From WTGA01 sp965214055 (GTDB taxonomy: Bacteria > Pseudomonadota > Gammaproteobacteria > Arenicellales > Poriferihabitantaceae): a stretch of 64,000 bases of DNA. The stretch's first letter is position 1; each line of letters begins with the position of its first letter. The notes beneath the pieces are model-generated. The model was not told the origin of the DNA, did no database searches, and saw only the letters and a program-made list of their open reading frames with translations. Positions 45,097 to 53,638 of the stretch are shown here, piece by piece. Made by a program: the position numbers and the translations under genes. The stretch lies in assembly GCA_965214055.1 (NCBI GenBank), contig OZ243931.1, forward strand, positions 1,922,001 to 1,986,000, in the 5' to 3' direction.

Positions 45097-45810
45097 ATGC
45101 GTTTGCTTGTTTTCCAACATATTGAATGTGAACATCCCGGAGTGCTCAGGCACTTTCTGGAAGAAGACAATATCAGATGGGATTCGGTGGAACTGGATAA
45201 GGGTGACAGGATACCGGACCTGGAGGATTATGATGCCCTCTGGGTAATGGGCGGACCCATGGATGTCTGGGATGTAGAGCAACACCCTTGGCTGATTCCC
45301 GAAAAACGAGCCATTCGACGCTGGGTGAATGTATTGAATAAACCGTATCTGGGGCTATGCCTGGGGCACCAGTTGCTTGCGGATGCGCTGGGCGGCACCT
45401 GTGGTCCCCAGAACCCGCCTGAAATTGGCGTTTTGGAGGTCACATTGACGAAAGAAGGAAAATCCGACCCAATCTTCAATCAAATGCCTGAAATCCAGAA
45501 GTGTTTGCAATGGCACTCTGTACAGGTTGCACAACCGCCGGAAAACACGACTGTGCTGGCCTCATCCGAGTTTTGTCGTATTCAGGCCATGCATGTAGGG
45601 GACCGGGCATGGTCCATGCAGTACCATGTTGAAATTGAACCAGATACCGTGGATAACTGGGGGAAGGTTCCGGCCTATAAACAAGCTCTGGAAAATACCC
45701 TGGGACCAACGGCTCTGGGTGATATCCGATCAAGCAGCAATGCCAGTATGGATGCATTTTTAAGTAACGCGAGACAGTTGTATCAGAATTTCATGAACCA
45801 ATGTCGGTAA
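45097..45810 (+). CDS. Type 1 glutamine amidotransferase (class I GATase)
   Basis: 237 residues. The triad is visible: Cys88 in YLGLCLGHQLLADALGG, His177 and Glu179 in SMQYHVEIE. The N-terminal LWVMGGPMDVWD is the oxyanion/hinge region of GMP-synthase-like stand-alone amidotransferases. Such proteins hydrolyse glutamine or gamma-glutamyl compounds. No obvious acceptor synthase is adjacent, so the target is unknown. The ATG follows no strong ribosome-binding site. Confidence 0.88.
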   Translation: MRLLVFQHIECEHPGVLRHFLEEDNIRWDSVELDKGDRIPDLEDYDALWVMGGPMDVWDVEQHPWLIPEKRAIRRWVNVLNKPYLGLCLGHQLLADALGGTCGPQNPPEIGVLEVTLTKEGKSDPIFNQMPEIQKCLQWHSVQVAQPPENTTVLASSEFCRIQAMHVGDRAWSMQYHVEIEPDTVDNWGKVPAYKQALENTLGPTALGDIRSSSNASMDAFLSNARQLYQNFMNQCR

Positions 45811-46019
45811 CTGCGGCTTCAACAAAACCTCCAGTACGTTGTGTGGAAAGGGACCGCGTACATTTTTGGTTGCCGTAGAGGAAATATGCCGCATACCGAA
45901 TCGAAAACCATGGTTTGGGCACTGGAGTTGAACCACAACAAAGACAAAAGAATAATGGGAGCAGGATATACGGGGTCCTGGTCGTTACCAGACGACAGGG
46001 AAACGGATAAACAGGTGTC
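45811..46019. other. Non-coding spacer between GATase and recombinase
   Basis: No gene-like frame. A possible terminator is annotated at its right end. Confidence 0.4.
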
Positions 46020-46064
46020 AGTGCCCGTATACCCAGCCACTGCCGGCGGCGCCGGGCACTTTTT
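46020..46064 (+). terminator. Possible rho-independent terminator
   Basis: AGTGCCCG (46020-46027) pairs with CGGGCACT (46053-46060), followed by a run of T to 46064. The loop is long (25 nt) but contains GC-rich sequence able to fold. It would end transcription from the GATase side. Confidence 0.5.
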
Positions 46065-46127
46065 ACACGGCTATGATGTTTGTGCACTCCCCGGTTTTTT
46101 GACAGGACCCGGAACCTGATCATCGTC

Positions 46128-47036
46128 TCAGCCTGATTTTCTCAAACCAATATACGTTGCGGTGATATCGTCCCGGCCCCTGCCGTGGCCCAATTCCCAA
46201 TTCACGACTTTGGCGGCTTTATCCCACCGGTTTTTTTCTTCCGGTGTCAGGTCCACATAGCGTGGTCCACCGGCATGGGGTGCCGGAATCCCTCCAGAGG
46301 TTATCAGAAAAAGGTCCTGGGCCCACTGATGCCGATACTCATGGCCTTTTATTCCGTGCTTGCGCCGGAGATAGTTGTAACGTGCATAATAGCTTTTGTA
46401 CGTTTTGTGAGCGGGAATCATGGACTTGTCACCATTTTGCCTTTGATGGTTGGCAACCCGTTTCAAAAGATCACGTTGCTGGTCGTTAATGATCTTGATT
46501 TCCCGAGGCCGGCCACCTTTGCACCAAGAGCCTTTCAACTGAATGAATCCCGGTTTCCGGGTGGCTGCAGCATGCTGAAACTTAAGCGATTCTTCTGTAC
46601 GCAATCCAAACAGGACACGCAGCAAGGTAATGATCTGCTCACGTTCAGGTAACAACGCCAGCAGTGCAGGGTCGGCTTTGACTGCTTTGTTTATTCCGTA
46701 ACCGGGCGCATTTTTTCTCAGGCCGATCCCTATCTGCCGATTGGTTGGAATCCGGTCAATCCGGTTGATCTTGCCAGCCAGCCAGCGAATCGGGGCCATG
46801 CGATTGGCGATGGTTCGATTGCTCAGTCCCTGGGTGTGCCAGTGATCGACCAGCCGAAAAACCTCCTTTTCACTGAGCGTATTGATATCCCAGCGTTTAC
46901 TGTATCCCCGGGCCTGAAGCTGTTTTATGTTGAGCATCCAACATTGGTATCGGGTTTTCCGTCGGTCAGGAGGGCCATCCGGATAAGCCTTCAGGAGCCT
47001 TTTCATCTGGTAGTCTGTTTTGTGTGGTGTATGCAT
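46128..47036 (-). CDS. Tyrosine recombinase/integrase (Integrase_1-like)
   Basis: 302 residues. An N-terminal SAM-like DNA-binding domain (TNRTIANRM-type SNRTIANRMAPIRWLAGKI) precedes a catalytic domain. The tyrosine-recombinase residues are in order: Arg146 (GLRTEESLKFQ), Lys in KGSWCKGGRPREIKI, His232-xx-Arg235 (HEYRHQWAQDL), His284 (WELGHGRGRDD) and nucleophile Tyr295 (ATYIGL). Spacing fits the integrase group found on integrative elements of gammaproteobacteria. ATG 47034-47036 (MHTPHKTDYQ) is chosen. It faces a structured repeat region starting 350 bp upstream that may contain its sites. Confidence 0.88.
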   Translation of the reverse strand: MHTPHKTDYQMKRLLKAYPDGPPDRRKTRYQCWMLNIKQLQARGYSKRWDINTLSEKEVFRLVDHWHTQGLSNRTIANRMAPIRWLAGKINRIDRIPTNRQIGIGLRKNAPGYGINKAVKADPALLALLPEREQIITLLRVLFGLRTEESLKFQHAAATRKPGFIQLKGSWCKGGRPREIKIINDQQRDLLKRVANHQRQNGDKSMIPAHKTYKSYYARYNYLRRKHGIKGHEYRHQWAQDLFLITSGGIPAPHAGGPRYVDLTPEEKNRWDKAAKVVNWELGHGRGRDDITATYIGLRKSG

Positions 47037-47390
47037 GATCTGGTCCTCAACGATAAGGGTTGTTCGGGTATCATTTTCATAATGTTTAGTGCGACTAACT
47101 GACTGCTTTTTCCAGCGTAGCCAGAGAAAAACAAAAGCCACAGAGCTTTAAATGTCAGACCCAGTCTATCTCCCAGTGGTATCAGCACTGAATGATTTCG
47201 CTGGTTTCCCCTTTTGGCCGATGGGTGAGATGAGAAGTGGTGGCAAAACCAAATCTTCATCCCAGGCTTTGGGTTCAAATATCCATGTTACGGTGCGGGT
47301 TGTGAATGATCAGTCAACCCATGACTGTAAGGATAAAGTGACTGGGTAGCGCAAAGCGCGGACTTTCCAGCCTGTGGTATAGATTACGAT

Positions 47391-47560
47391 ACACGCCTGT
47401 GCGTGTAAGGTATCCATGAGGTAGTAGATCTGATCGATCCAGAGTACCCCTAAGTTAGCTCCTCGGAGTGAGGTAGTGGATCTAATCGATCCGCGAGTAC
47501 CCCGCCCTTCGGGATGACACCGACCATGAGGCCGTTGGAGTACCCATCCTTGCGGATGGG
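47391..47560. repeat. Structured repeat region upstream of the recombinase
   Basis: A 33-34 bp direct repeat, GAGGTAGT.GATCT.ATCGATCC..GAGTACCCC, occurs at 47418-47450 and 47470-47503; a degenerate third copy keeping only the ends (CATGAGG...GAGTACCC) lies at about 47525-47546. The period is ~52-57 bp. Hairpins sit around them: ACACGC/GCGTGT (47391-47406) and CCCATCC/GGATGGG (47543-47560). Possible roles are recombination accessory sites or a structured RNA. Confidence 0.6.
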
Positions 47561-47610
47561 GTGTGCCTGCGATTCCAGGTTGTCAGATAAGCTCTGACGG
47601 GCGTGATGGG

Positions 47611-48000
47611 CTCACCCTACCACAAAAAACAGCTCAGGCCAACCAAAAAAACCCGGGTGTGTTGGCGCAGTTTCACTGTCCTGAACAATTTTCATGTTTT
47701 TCGGGAACCACAGTTTAACGGTCCCGGCACACGGCATGACAGCCAGCCGGCATAGGACCGAAGAGTTGAATGGCATCGGGAGCGGAAAGCCGGGACAGGA
47801 TATCCCGATTTCACTGTTTGAACCCAGGCTCATGCGATCAATCTCCATGACCCGTGCGTTTTCCCCGATCAATGAAACAGCGTGAGGGGTTGCCTGTGGC
47901 TGGCTTCATTGAAAATCAAAATATTGCGGTTACAGGCATCGAATCCTTTGGTTGCCCAGAACAGGAAATTCCCTTGACCGGTTTTCCGGGGAGCCTATTC
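47611..48000. other. Non-coding or decayed region between repeats and hydratase gene
   Basis: No intact gene. On the minus strand, about 47875-47990 reads like protein (GQGNFLFWATKGFDACNRNI...) but has no start and an upstream stop, so it may be a gene remnant. Nothing further is recognised. Confidence 0.35.
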
Positions 48001-48873
48001 CTAGGAAACCATTAAGGTTGCCCTGGCAGCCAAACGCTTATCGGAATTGGATGCCCAGATTTCACAATGCCCGGGTTCCATCTTCTTCAAATGCAGGGTA
48101 AAAGGGCTTCCGTGATACAAAGGGTAAATGGATTTTTGCCTGAACTCGGAAAATTTGAGATTTTTGCCTGGAAAACAATTTCGGGCAAGATTCAGCATCA
48201 GGGTCACGATTAACGGCGCATGAAGCACCAGTCCTGGATAACCCTCTACATTGCGACAGTAATCCAGGTCGTAATGGATGCGATGACCATTAAACGTCAG
48301 GGCGGAATAGCGGAACAGTAAAATTGGCGAGGGGTGAATGGTTACCTGGTGGTCGGAATGCTTTGGCGCAGTGGGGGGAGTCGCTTCCATGTCCCTGGAA
48401 GGGGTACCTCTGTATACAATATCATGGTCTTCTTCAAGTTTGAGGGCAGAGCCGCTGTATATCCTGTGATTTACGGTTACAAAGCACAACTCACCGCTTC
48501 TGCCCGTCTTTCGCGTAATACTTTTTACTTCAGATTTTTTGACCGCAGTCTCTCCAATGATGATCGGCTGATGGAATTTCAGTCGCACACCTGCCCACAT
48601 ACGCTTTGGGAGCGCCACTGGCGGCAGAAATCCCCCCAGTGCAGCATGTCCATCCTGTCCCAGCTCGTTTATGTCAACGGGTTCCAGAAAGTACACCCAG
48701 TGCCAGCCATAAGGCAGTTGATCACCAATTTTGAAATCGGGTTGATCCGACTCAAGAGTTGCCTTCAGAAGGTTGGCCTGTCCCGGGCCAATCGTGTCCC
48801 GGCATTCCTGTGTATTGCCAATCCAACGATTCAGAATTTCCTTGTCCAGTGTGGCATTGGGTGGTGAGTTCAT
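48001..48873 (-). CDS. MaoC/HTD2-type acyl-CoA hydratase (mesaconyl-CoA-hydratase-like)
   Basis: 290 residues with two hot-dog halves. The N-terminal half is FAS1-like (PYGWHWVYFLEPVDINELGQ, GFLPPVALPKRMWAG). The C-terminal half has the hydratase motif FRYSALTFNGHRIHYDLDYC followed by EGYPGLVLHAPL. Relatives hydrate mesaconyl-C4-CoA, itaconyl-CoA-like or 3-hydroxyacyl thioesters. It is the last gene of the seven-gene operon, 6 bp after the CoA-transferase, so it probably hydrates the enoyl-CoA made by the acyl-CoA dehydrogenase encoded two genes upstream. Confidence 0.85.
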   Translation of the reverse strand: MNSPPNATLDKEILNRWIGNTQECRDTIGPGQANLLKATLESDQPDFKIGDQLPYGWHWVYFLEPVDINELGQDGHAALGGFLPPVALPKRMWAGVRLKFHQPIIIGETAVKKSEVKSITRKTGRSGELCFVTVNHRIYSGSALKLEEDHDIVYRGTPSRDMEATPPTAPKHSDHQVTIHPSPILLFRYSALTFNGHRIHYDLDYCRNVEGYPGLVLHAPLIVTLMLNLARNCFPGKNLKFSEFRQKSIYPLYHGSPFTLHLKKMEPGHCEIWASNSDKRLAARATLMVS

Positions 48874-48879
48874 GAGGGT

Positions 48880-50010
48880 TCAGGAAAACTCTTTTCGGAT
48901 GTTTTCGCTGTCTTCACCAATTCCGGGTACCCGGCCGGCCTCCCGGAGTGTATCGTCCGAATCCTTTCGCACGATGGGGTGCTCAGGGAAACGGATTTCA
49001 ACTCCCTGTGATGAGATTCCTGTTTGCCTTTGAAGTGCGACATGTCTTGACAGGTCGCAAATACTATTGACGGAGCCATAAGCGATATCCGATTCCTTCA
49101 GTCGGGACAGAACTTCATTTTTGGTCAGTGTTTTGAACACAGCGAGAATGTGCTCATCCATAATGGCCCGGTTTTTGACCCGGTTGTTGTTGCTGTCAAA
49201 CCGAACATCCCCGACCAGGCCGGGGTTCTGCAATGTCTGATTACAAAACCGGGACCATTCCCTTTCGTTTTGAATGGCGATAATCACGGTTTTATCATCC
49301 ATGGTCTGATACCCTCCATACGGTGCAATGGAGGGGTGGTGAAGTCCAGCCTGGGAAAGCGTTTTCCCACCATAGTCAAAGTGCAGCAATGGTACGGTCA
49401 TCCAATCCGCCGCGGTCCCGAATAAAGAGACTTCCAGGCCGATGCCGGTACCGGACTTTTCCCGGGCGATCAACGCCTCAAGAATTCCAGCGTGAGCATT
49501 CATCCCTGCACTGATATCGCAGACTGAAACACCTATACGTCCCATTTCTCTCTTGCCACCGCTGATGCCCACCAGTCCGCTTTCAGCCTGGACAAGAAAA
49601 TCATATGCCTTGAGTTTGGCCACAGATTCGTTACTGCCATATCCCGTGATATCGCAGGTAATCAGTCGAGGATGTCTCTTGCGCAAGTCCTCGCTTCCAA
49701 ATCCAGCCCGCTCCAGCGCACCCGGCCCGAGGTTTTGTACGAATACGTCCGCCTGGGCCAACAGGTTATGGAGAAGTGCTGCATCCCGGTCATCCTTGAA
49801 GTCCATCACCAGGGATTCCTTGTTCCGGTTGAGCCAAAGAAAATAGGAACTGTCACCACCTGCCACGTTGTCATATCCCCGGGCAAAATCCCCGGATTCC
49901 CGCTCAATCTTGATTACCCTTGCCCCGGCTTCACATAAACGTGATGTGCAAAGTGGTGCGGCGACAGCCTGCTCAATGGCAATCACCAGAATGCCTTCCA
50001 ATGGTTTCAT
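48880..50010 (-). CDS. CaiB/BaiF (class III) CoA-transferase
   Basis: 376 residues. The family start is PLEGILVIAIEQAVAAPLCTSRL with ARVIKIERESGDFAR. The catalytic Asp is in KAYDFLVQAESGLVGISGG, and NRNKESLVMDFKD is the CoA-binding part. Class III enzymes move CoA between acids without a covalent enzyme-CoA intermediate at steady state. ATG 50008-50010 overlaps the stop of the acyl-CoA dehydrogenase gene. Within the operon it would activate the acid substrate as its CoA ester. The CoA donor is unknown. Confidence 0.92.
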   Translation of the reverse strand: MKPLEGILVIAIEQAVAAPLCTSRLCEAGARVIKIERESGDFARGYDNVAGGDSSYFLWLNRNKESLVMDFKDDRDAALLHNLLAQADVFVQNLGPGALERAGFGSEDLRKRHPRLITCDITGYGSNESVAKLKAYDFLVQAESGLVGISGGKREMGRIGVSVCDISAGMNAHAGILEALIAREKSGTGIGLEVSLFGTAADWMTVPLLHFDYGGKTLSQAGLHHPSIAPYGGYQTMDDKTVIIAIQNEREWSRFCNQTLQNPGLVGDVRFDSNNNRVKNRAIMDEHILAVFKTLTKNEVLSRLKESDIAYGSVNSICDLSRHVALQRQTGISSQGVEIRFPEHPIVRKDSDDTLREAGRVPGIGEDSENIRKEFS

Positions 50011-51170
50011 CAATAGCTCCTGGGCAGACCGAGCACATGCTCTGCAACAAACCCAAGGATGAAGTTTGTTGAAATTGGTGCGGTTCGGTACAGACGGGTT
50101 TCGCGAAATTTGCGTTCGATATGGTATTCACGTGCAAAGGCAAAACCGCCATGCACTTCCATACACATATCCGCCGCCTGCCAGCTGGCTTCGGAGGCCA
50201 GCAATTTGGCCATGTTCGCTTCAGCACCGCATTTTTCGTTGAGGTCAAACAACCCGGCCCCTTTCCGGACCATCAGGTTGGCCGCATCAATATTAATTTT
50301 GCACCGTGCGATAGGAAACTGCACGCCCTGGTTTTGCCCAATGGGGCGATTGAATACACGGCGTTCCTTGGCGTACCGGACGGCCTTGTCCACGAAAAAC
50401 CGCCCATCTCCAATACATTCCGCAGCAATAAGAATCCGTTCTGCATTCATGCTGTCCAGAATAATGCGAAATCCGTTGTTTTCGGCACCGAGCAGGTTCT
50501 CTTCAGGAATCTCCAGGTTGTCAAAAAACAGTTCGCAGCTATGGTGATTAATCATGGAATCAATGGGTCTTACGGTTAGCCCGTTGCTGACGGCTTCGTT
50601 CAAGTCAATGATAAATGTGGAAAGTCCTTCGGTTTTTTTCTTCACCTGATCCAGTGGCGTCGTGCGTGCCAGCAGCAACATCAGGTCAGAATGCTGTACT
50701 CGGCTGATCCATACTTTCTGGCCGTTAATAACGTAGCGGTCGCCCTGCTTTACTGCAGTGGTCTTTAAGCTGGAAGTATCCGTGCCCGTATTGGGCTCGG
50801 TGACCCCGAAACTCTGGAGGCGTATGGACCCGTTCGCTATCCCAGGCAGGTATTTTTCTTTCTGGGCCGTGGAACCATGCCGCAGTACGGAACCCATGAT
50901 ATACATTTGTGCGTGACAGGCTCCCGGGTGCCCACCGGAGAAACTGATTTCTTCAAGGATGACGCAGGCTTCATGTAATCCAAGACCGGAACCGCCGTAT
51001 TCCTCCGGGATCAGTGCAGACAGGTATCCTTCATCAGTCAGGGTGCGGACAAACTCTGTGGGGTAGTCCCGCTGGTTGTCCAGGTTCAGCCAGTATTGTT
51101 CATCGTAACGATGACACAGGTTGCGTACGCCAGCACGAATGGCCTGGATGTGTTCCGGGTCGCTAGCCAT
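50010..51170 (-). CDS. Acyl-CoA dehydrogenase-family flavoprotein
   Basis: 386 residues. ACAD features: SGGHPGACHAQMYIMGSV, LQSFGVTEPNTGTDTSSLKT (FAD/substrate), RVFNRPIGQNQGVQFPIARC and MCMEVHGGFAFAREYHIERK. Where most members have the YEGT segment with the catalytic Glu, this one reads LYRTAPISTNFI, so the base must be elsewhere or the chemistry differs. Downstream it overlaps the CoA-transferase start; upstream, 42 bp separate it from the SDR gene. The substrate is probably the CoA ester made by its neighbour. Confidence 0.92.
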   Translation of the reverse strand: MASDPEHIQAIRAGVRNLCHRYDEQYWLNLDNQRDYPTEFVRTLTDEGYLSALIPEEYGGSGLGLHEACVILEEISFSGGHPGACHAQMYIMGSVLRHGSTAQKEKYLPGIANGSIRLQSFGVTEPNTGTDTSSLKTTAVKQGDRYVINGQKVWISRVQHSDLMLLLARTTPLDQVKKKTEGLSTFIIDLNEAVSNGLTVRPIDSMINHHSCELFFDNLEIPEENLLGAENNGFRIILDSMNAERILIAAECIGDGRFFVDKAVRYAKERRVFNRPIGQNQGVQFPIARCKINIDAANLMVRKGAGLFDLNEKCGAEANMAKLLASEASWQAADMCMEVHGGFAFAREYHIERKFRETRLYRTAPISTNFILGFVAEHVLGLPRSY

Positions 51171-51212
51171 TTGACTCTATTGACGTCGAATTGTTGCCAT
51201 GGTGCAGCGACC

Positions 51213-52001
51213 TCATTCCGGGACCGGAACGACGTAGTTCAAGCCTTGACGACCGCCATCAACATAAACCGTTTCTCCCGTCATATAGCTTGAATAATCA
51301 CTGGCAAGGAATACGGCGACCTTGGCCACTTCATCGGGTTCTCCAGGTCTTAACATCGGTGTTCTGGACATTATTTCGCGATATCTCTGTGGGTTGTCCG
51401 AAATGGTATTGAACATCTCGGTGGCGATGGAACCGGGGCCTATGCCATTGACCCGCACTCCTTCGTGGGCCATTCGAATCCCCAGACATTTTGTCCACTG
51501 ATTTACCCCTCCTTTGGCAATGACATAGGGTGCAATGGCGGGAATGGAGAGCAAGCCATTTAATGATGACATGTTGATGATGGTTCCCCTGGAATTGTCC
51601 GGATTCGGAGACTGTTTGACCATTCGCTGTGCAGCCACCTGTCCGGTAAGGAAGACCCCTTTCAGGTTGACTGAAATCACCCGGTCGAAATCGGCTTCTT
51701 CCAATTCGAGTATGTCGGCCTGGTGGACAATCCCCGCGTTGGCAATGACCGTATCAATGCGGCCATACCGGTTTGCTGCAAAATCAAACAGGGATTCTAC
51801 ATCCGGTTTCCTGCTCACATCGCAATGGAAATAGCTTGCATCACCGCCCTGGTCCTGAAGGCACCGGGTTGATTCTTTTCCCTTTTCATCTTCAACATCC
51901 GATAGGACAACCCTGGCACCTTCCCCGACAAATCTTTTTGCACAGGCATAGCCAATTCCCTGTGATGCTCCGGTGATGATGGCAACTTTATCTTTTATCA
52001 T
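51213..52001 (-). CDS. SDR-family dehydrogenase
   Basis: 262 residues, classical SDR. VAIITGASQGIGYACAKRF (NAD(P) site), VIANAGIVHQ, INMSSLNGLLSIPAIAPYVI with the Ser, and YVIAKGG as the YxxxK motif; MTGETVYVDGG is at the C-terminus. ATG 51999-52001 has a GAGG ribosome-binding site ahead. It lies 7 bp after the TPP-enzyme gene in the operon. It could oxidise a hydroxy intermediate or reduce the product of the TPP enzyme. Confidence 0.92.
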   Translation of the reverse strand: MIKDKVAIITGASQGIGYACAKRFVGEGARVVLSDVEDEKGKESTRCLQDQGGDASYFHCDVSRKPDVESLFDFAANRYGRIDTVIANAGIVHQADILELEEADFDRVISVNLKGVFLTGQVAAQRMVKQSPNPDNSRGTIINMSSLNGLLSIPAIAPYVIAKGGVNQWTKCLGIRMAHEGVRVNGIGPGSIATEMFNTISDNPQRYREIMSRTPMLRPGEPDEVAKVAVFLASDYSSYMTGETVYVDGGRQGLNYVVPVPE

Positions 52002-52008
52002 TTCTACC

Positions 52009-53634
52009 TCAATAGTCGGTTTGAATTTCAATCAGGGCGGGTTTCCCTGCACAAAGTGCCTGTTCGAAGGCGGGAGAAAATTGTTCGGTTTTGGTTATGC
52101 AAAGACCAAGTCCTCCATAGGCATCGGCCAGTGCTGCAAAATCCGGATTGCGCAGGGTCGTGGCAATGGGGCGTCCCGGGAAGTGCCGTTCCTGATGAGT
52201 TCGGATTGTTCCGTAGCGGTTATTGTTGATCACCAGAAAGATGATATTCAACCCGTATTGTACGGCGGTGGCGAATTCCTGCCCATTCATCAGGAAGCAG
52301 CCGTCACCGGAAAATGAGACCACTGTGGCTTCCGGGTTTGCAATCTTGGCGGCGACGGCTGCGGGCACCCCGTATCCCATCGAACCATTGGTGGGTGCCA
52401 GCAGGGTTCGGGGTTGTCGAAACTGGTAATGGTGCGTGGTCCATTTTGTGTAATTGCCTGCACCACTTGTGATGATGGCATTATCGGGCAATTTGTCACG
52501 CAGGAAACCGGTGATCTTATCCATGCGAATGTCAGCCCCCACATTTTTGGGTGCTTTCATAAAATCCTGGTAGTTTCGGTTGCCCGCCGCAATGAAATCG
52601 CTGGTATCTGATCGAACAGCCGGTATGTTACACACTGCTTCGAGAAATTTCTCCGGTTGTGCAACGATACCCAGGTCTGCCTGGTACACCGAGTTGATCT
52701 CTTCATCGCTGATATGGACGTGCACCAGTTTTTGTGGGTGTGCAGGGGCCCTTTTGGAATTATCCAGCAGCGTGTAGCCCGAGGTGGTCATATCCCCGAG
52801 ACGGGGGCCCACGACTATAAGCAGGTCTGCGGACTGAATTTGTCTGGACAGTTTCGGGTCGGTCCCCAAACCCAGCTCGCCAATATAATTCGGATGGGCA
52901 TTGTCAACACTGTCGGTCCGCCTGAAGGCTGTGGCAACAGGCAGATGCTGGGTTTCAACAAACCGGAGAAGGTATTCACTGGCCAGTGGCGTCCAGGCGG
53001 CACCACCTGCCACCACAACCGCTCTTTGTGAGTTTTTCAGCATCTCCAACAGCATGGCAATGGCTTCAGGGTCTGGTCCCGGATGGGACATGAACCCCGG
53101 TTTTGTGTTCTCGTCTTCCACCCTGTCCCGGAGCATATCTTCGGGCAATTCCACGACCACGGGACCGGGTCGGCCACAAGTGGCCGCCTGCCACGCCTGA
53201 TTCAATTGCTCGGGAATTCGCCCGGCATCATTCATCCGGATTACTTTTTTTGCAACACCGCTGTAAACCCGGGTAAAGTTCAGTTCCTGAAATGCCTCCC
53301 GACCAAAATCCCCTCTGCTGATTTGGCCGATGAACAGTAATACGGGAGTAGAGTCCTGGAATGCGGTATGGATGCCGACCATGGCGTTGGCAGCGCCGGG
53401 CCCCCGGGAAACAAAACAGACCCCGGGATGTCCCGTAAGCTTACCGTATGCCTCTGCCATATAGGTGGCACCTCCTTCCTGTCGGCAGGTGATGGTCCGA
53501 ATGTGTTCTTTTTGGTCGTACAGTGCATCCAGTGCTGCCAGGTAACTTTCCCCGGGAACACAGAATACGGTATTGACACCGTACTGGATCAATCCTTGAA
53601 TTAATGCCTCTCCACCGCTGCGTTCTGGGCCCAT
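52009..53634 (-). CDS. Thiamine-diphosphate enzyme (acetolactate-synthase-like)
   Basis: 541 residues with the three-domain layout of ALS-type ThDP enzymes. The N-terminal PYR domain has the catalytic Glu in TCRQEGGATYMAEAYGKLTG. A central FAD/CoA-type Rossmann domain (QSADLLIVVGPRLGD) follows, and the PP domain has GDGCFLMNGQEFATAVQYGL and NNNRYGTI for Mg-ThDP. It decarboxylates a 2-oxoacid and may transfer the aldehyde unit. There is no small regulatory subunit, so it is catabolic rather than for branched-chain amino acids. ATG 53632-53634 lies 4 bp after the HyuB stop. Confidence 0.9.
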   Translation of the reverse strand: MGPERSGGEALIQGLIQYGVNTVFCVPGESYLAALDALYDQKEHIRTITCRQEGGATYMAEAYGKLTGHPGVCFVSRGPGAANAMVGIHTAFQDSTPVLLFIGQISRGDFGREAFQELNFTRVYSGVAKKVIRMNDAGRIPEQLNQAWQAATCGRPGPVVVELPEDMLRDRVEDENTKPGFMSHPGPDPEAIAMLLEMLKNSQRAVVVAGGAAWTPLASEYLLRFVETQHLPVATAFRRTDSVDNAHPNYIGELGLGTDPKLSRQIQSADLLIVVGPRLGDMTTSGYTLLDNSKRAPAHPQKLVHVHISDEEINSVYQADLGIVAQPEKFLEAVCNIPAVRSDTSDFIAAGNRNYQDFMKAPKNVGADIRMDKITGFLRDKLPDNAIITSGAGNYTKWTTHHYQFRQPRTLLAPTNGSMGYGVPAAVAAKIANPEATVVSFSGDGCFLMNGQEFATAVQYGLNIIFLVINNNRYGTIRTHQERHFPGRPIATTLRNPDFAALADAYGGLGLCITKTEQFSPAFEQALCAGKPALIEIQTDY

Positions 53635-53638
53635 GGAG

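Noticed and set aside
46128..47610. Integron (IntI with attI/attC cassettes)
   Set aside because: The recombinase resembles element integrases rather than IntI, no cassette-type genes with attC sites follow, and the repeats do not show the GTTRRRY core.
47612..47872. Possible 86-codon minus-strand protein
   Set aside because: Weak start context and no family resemblance; treated as non-coding or decayed.
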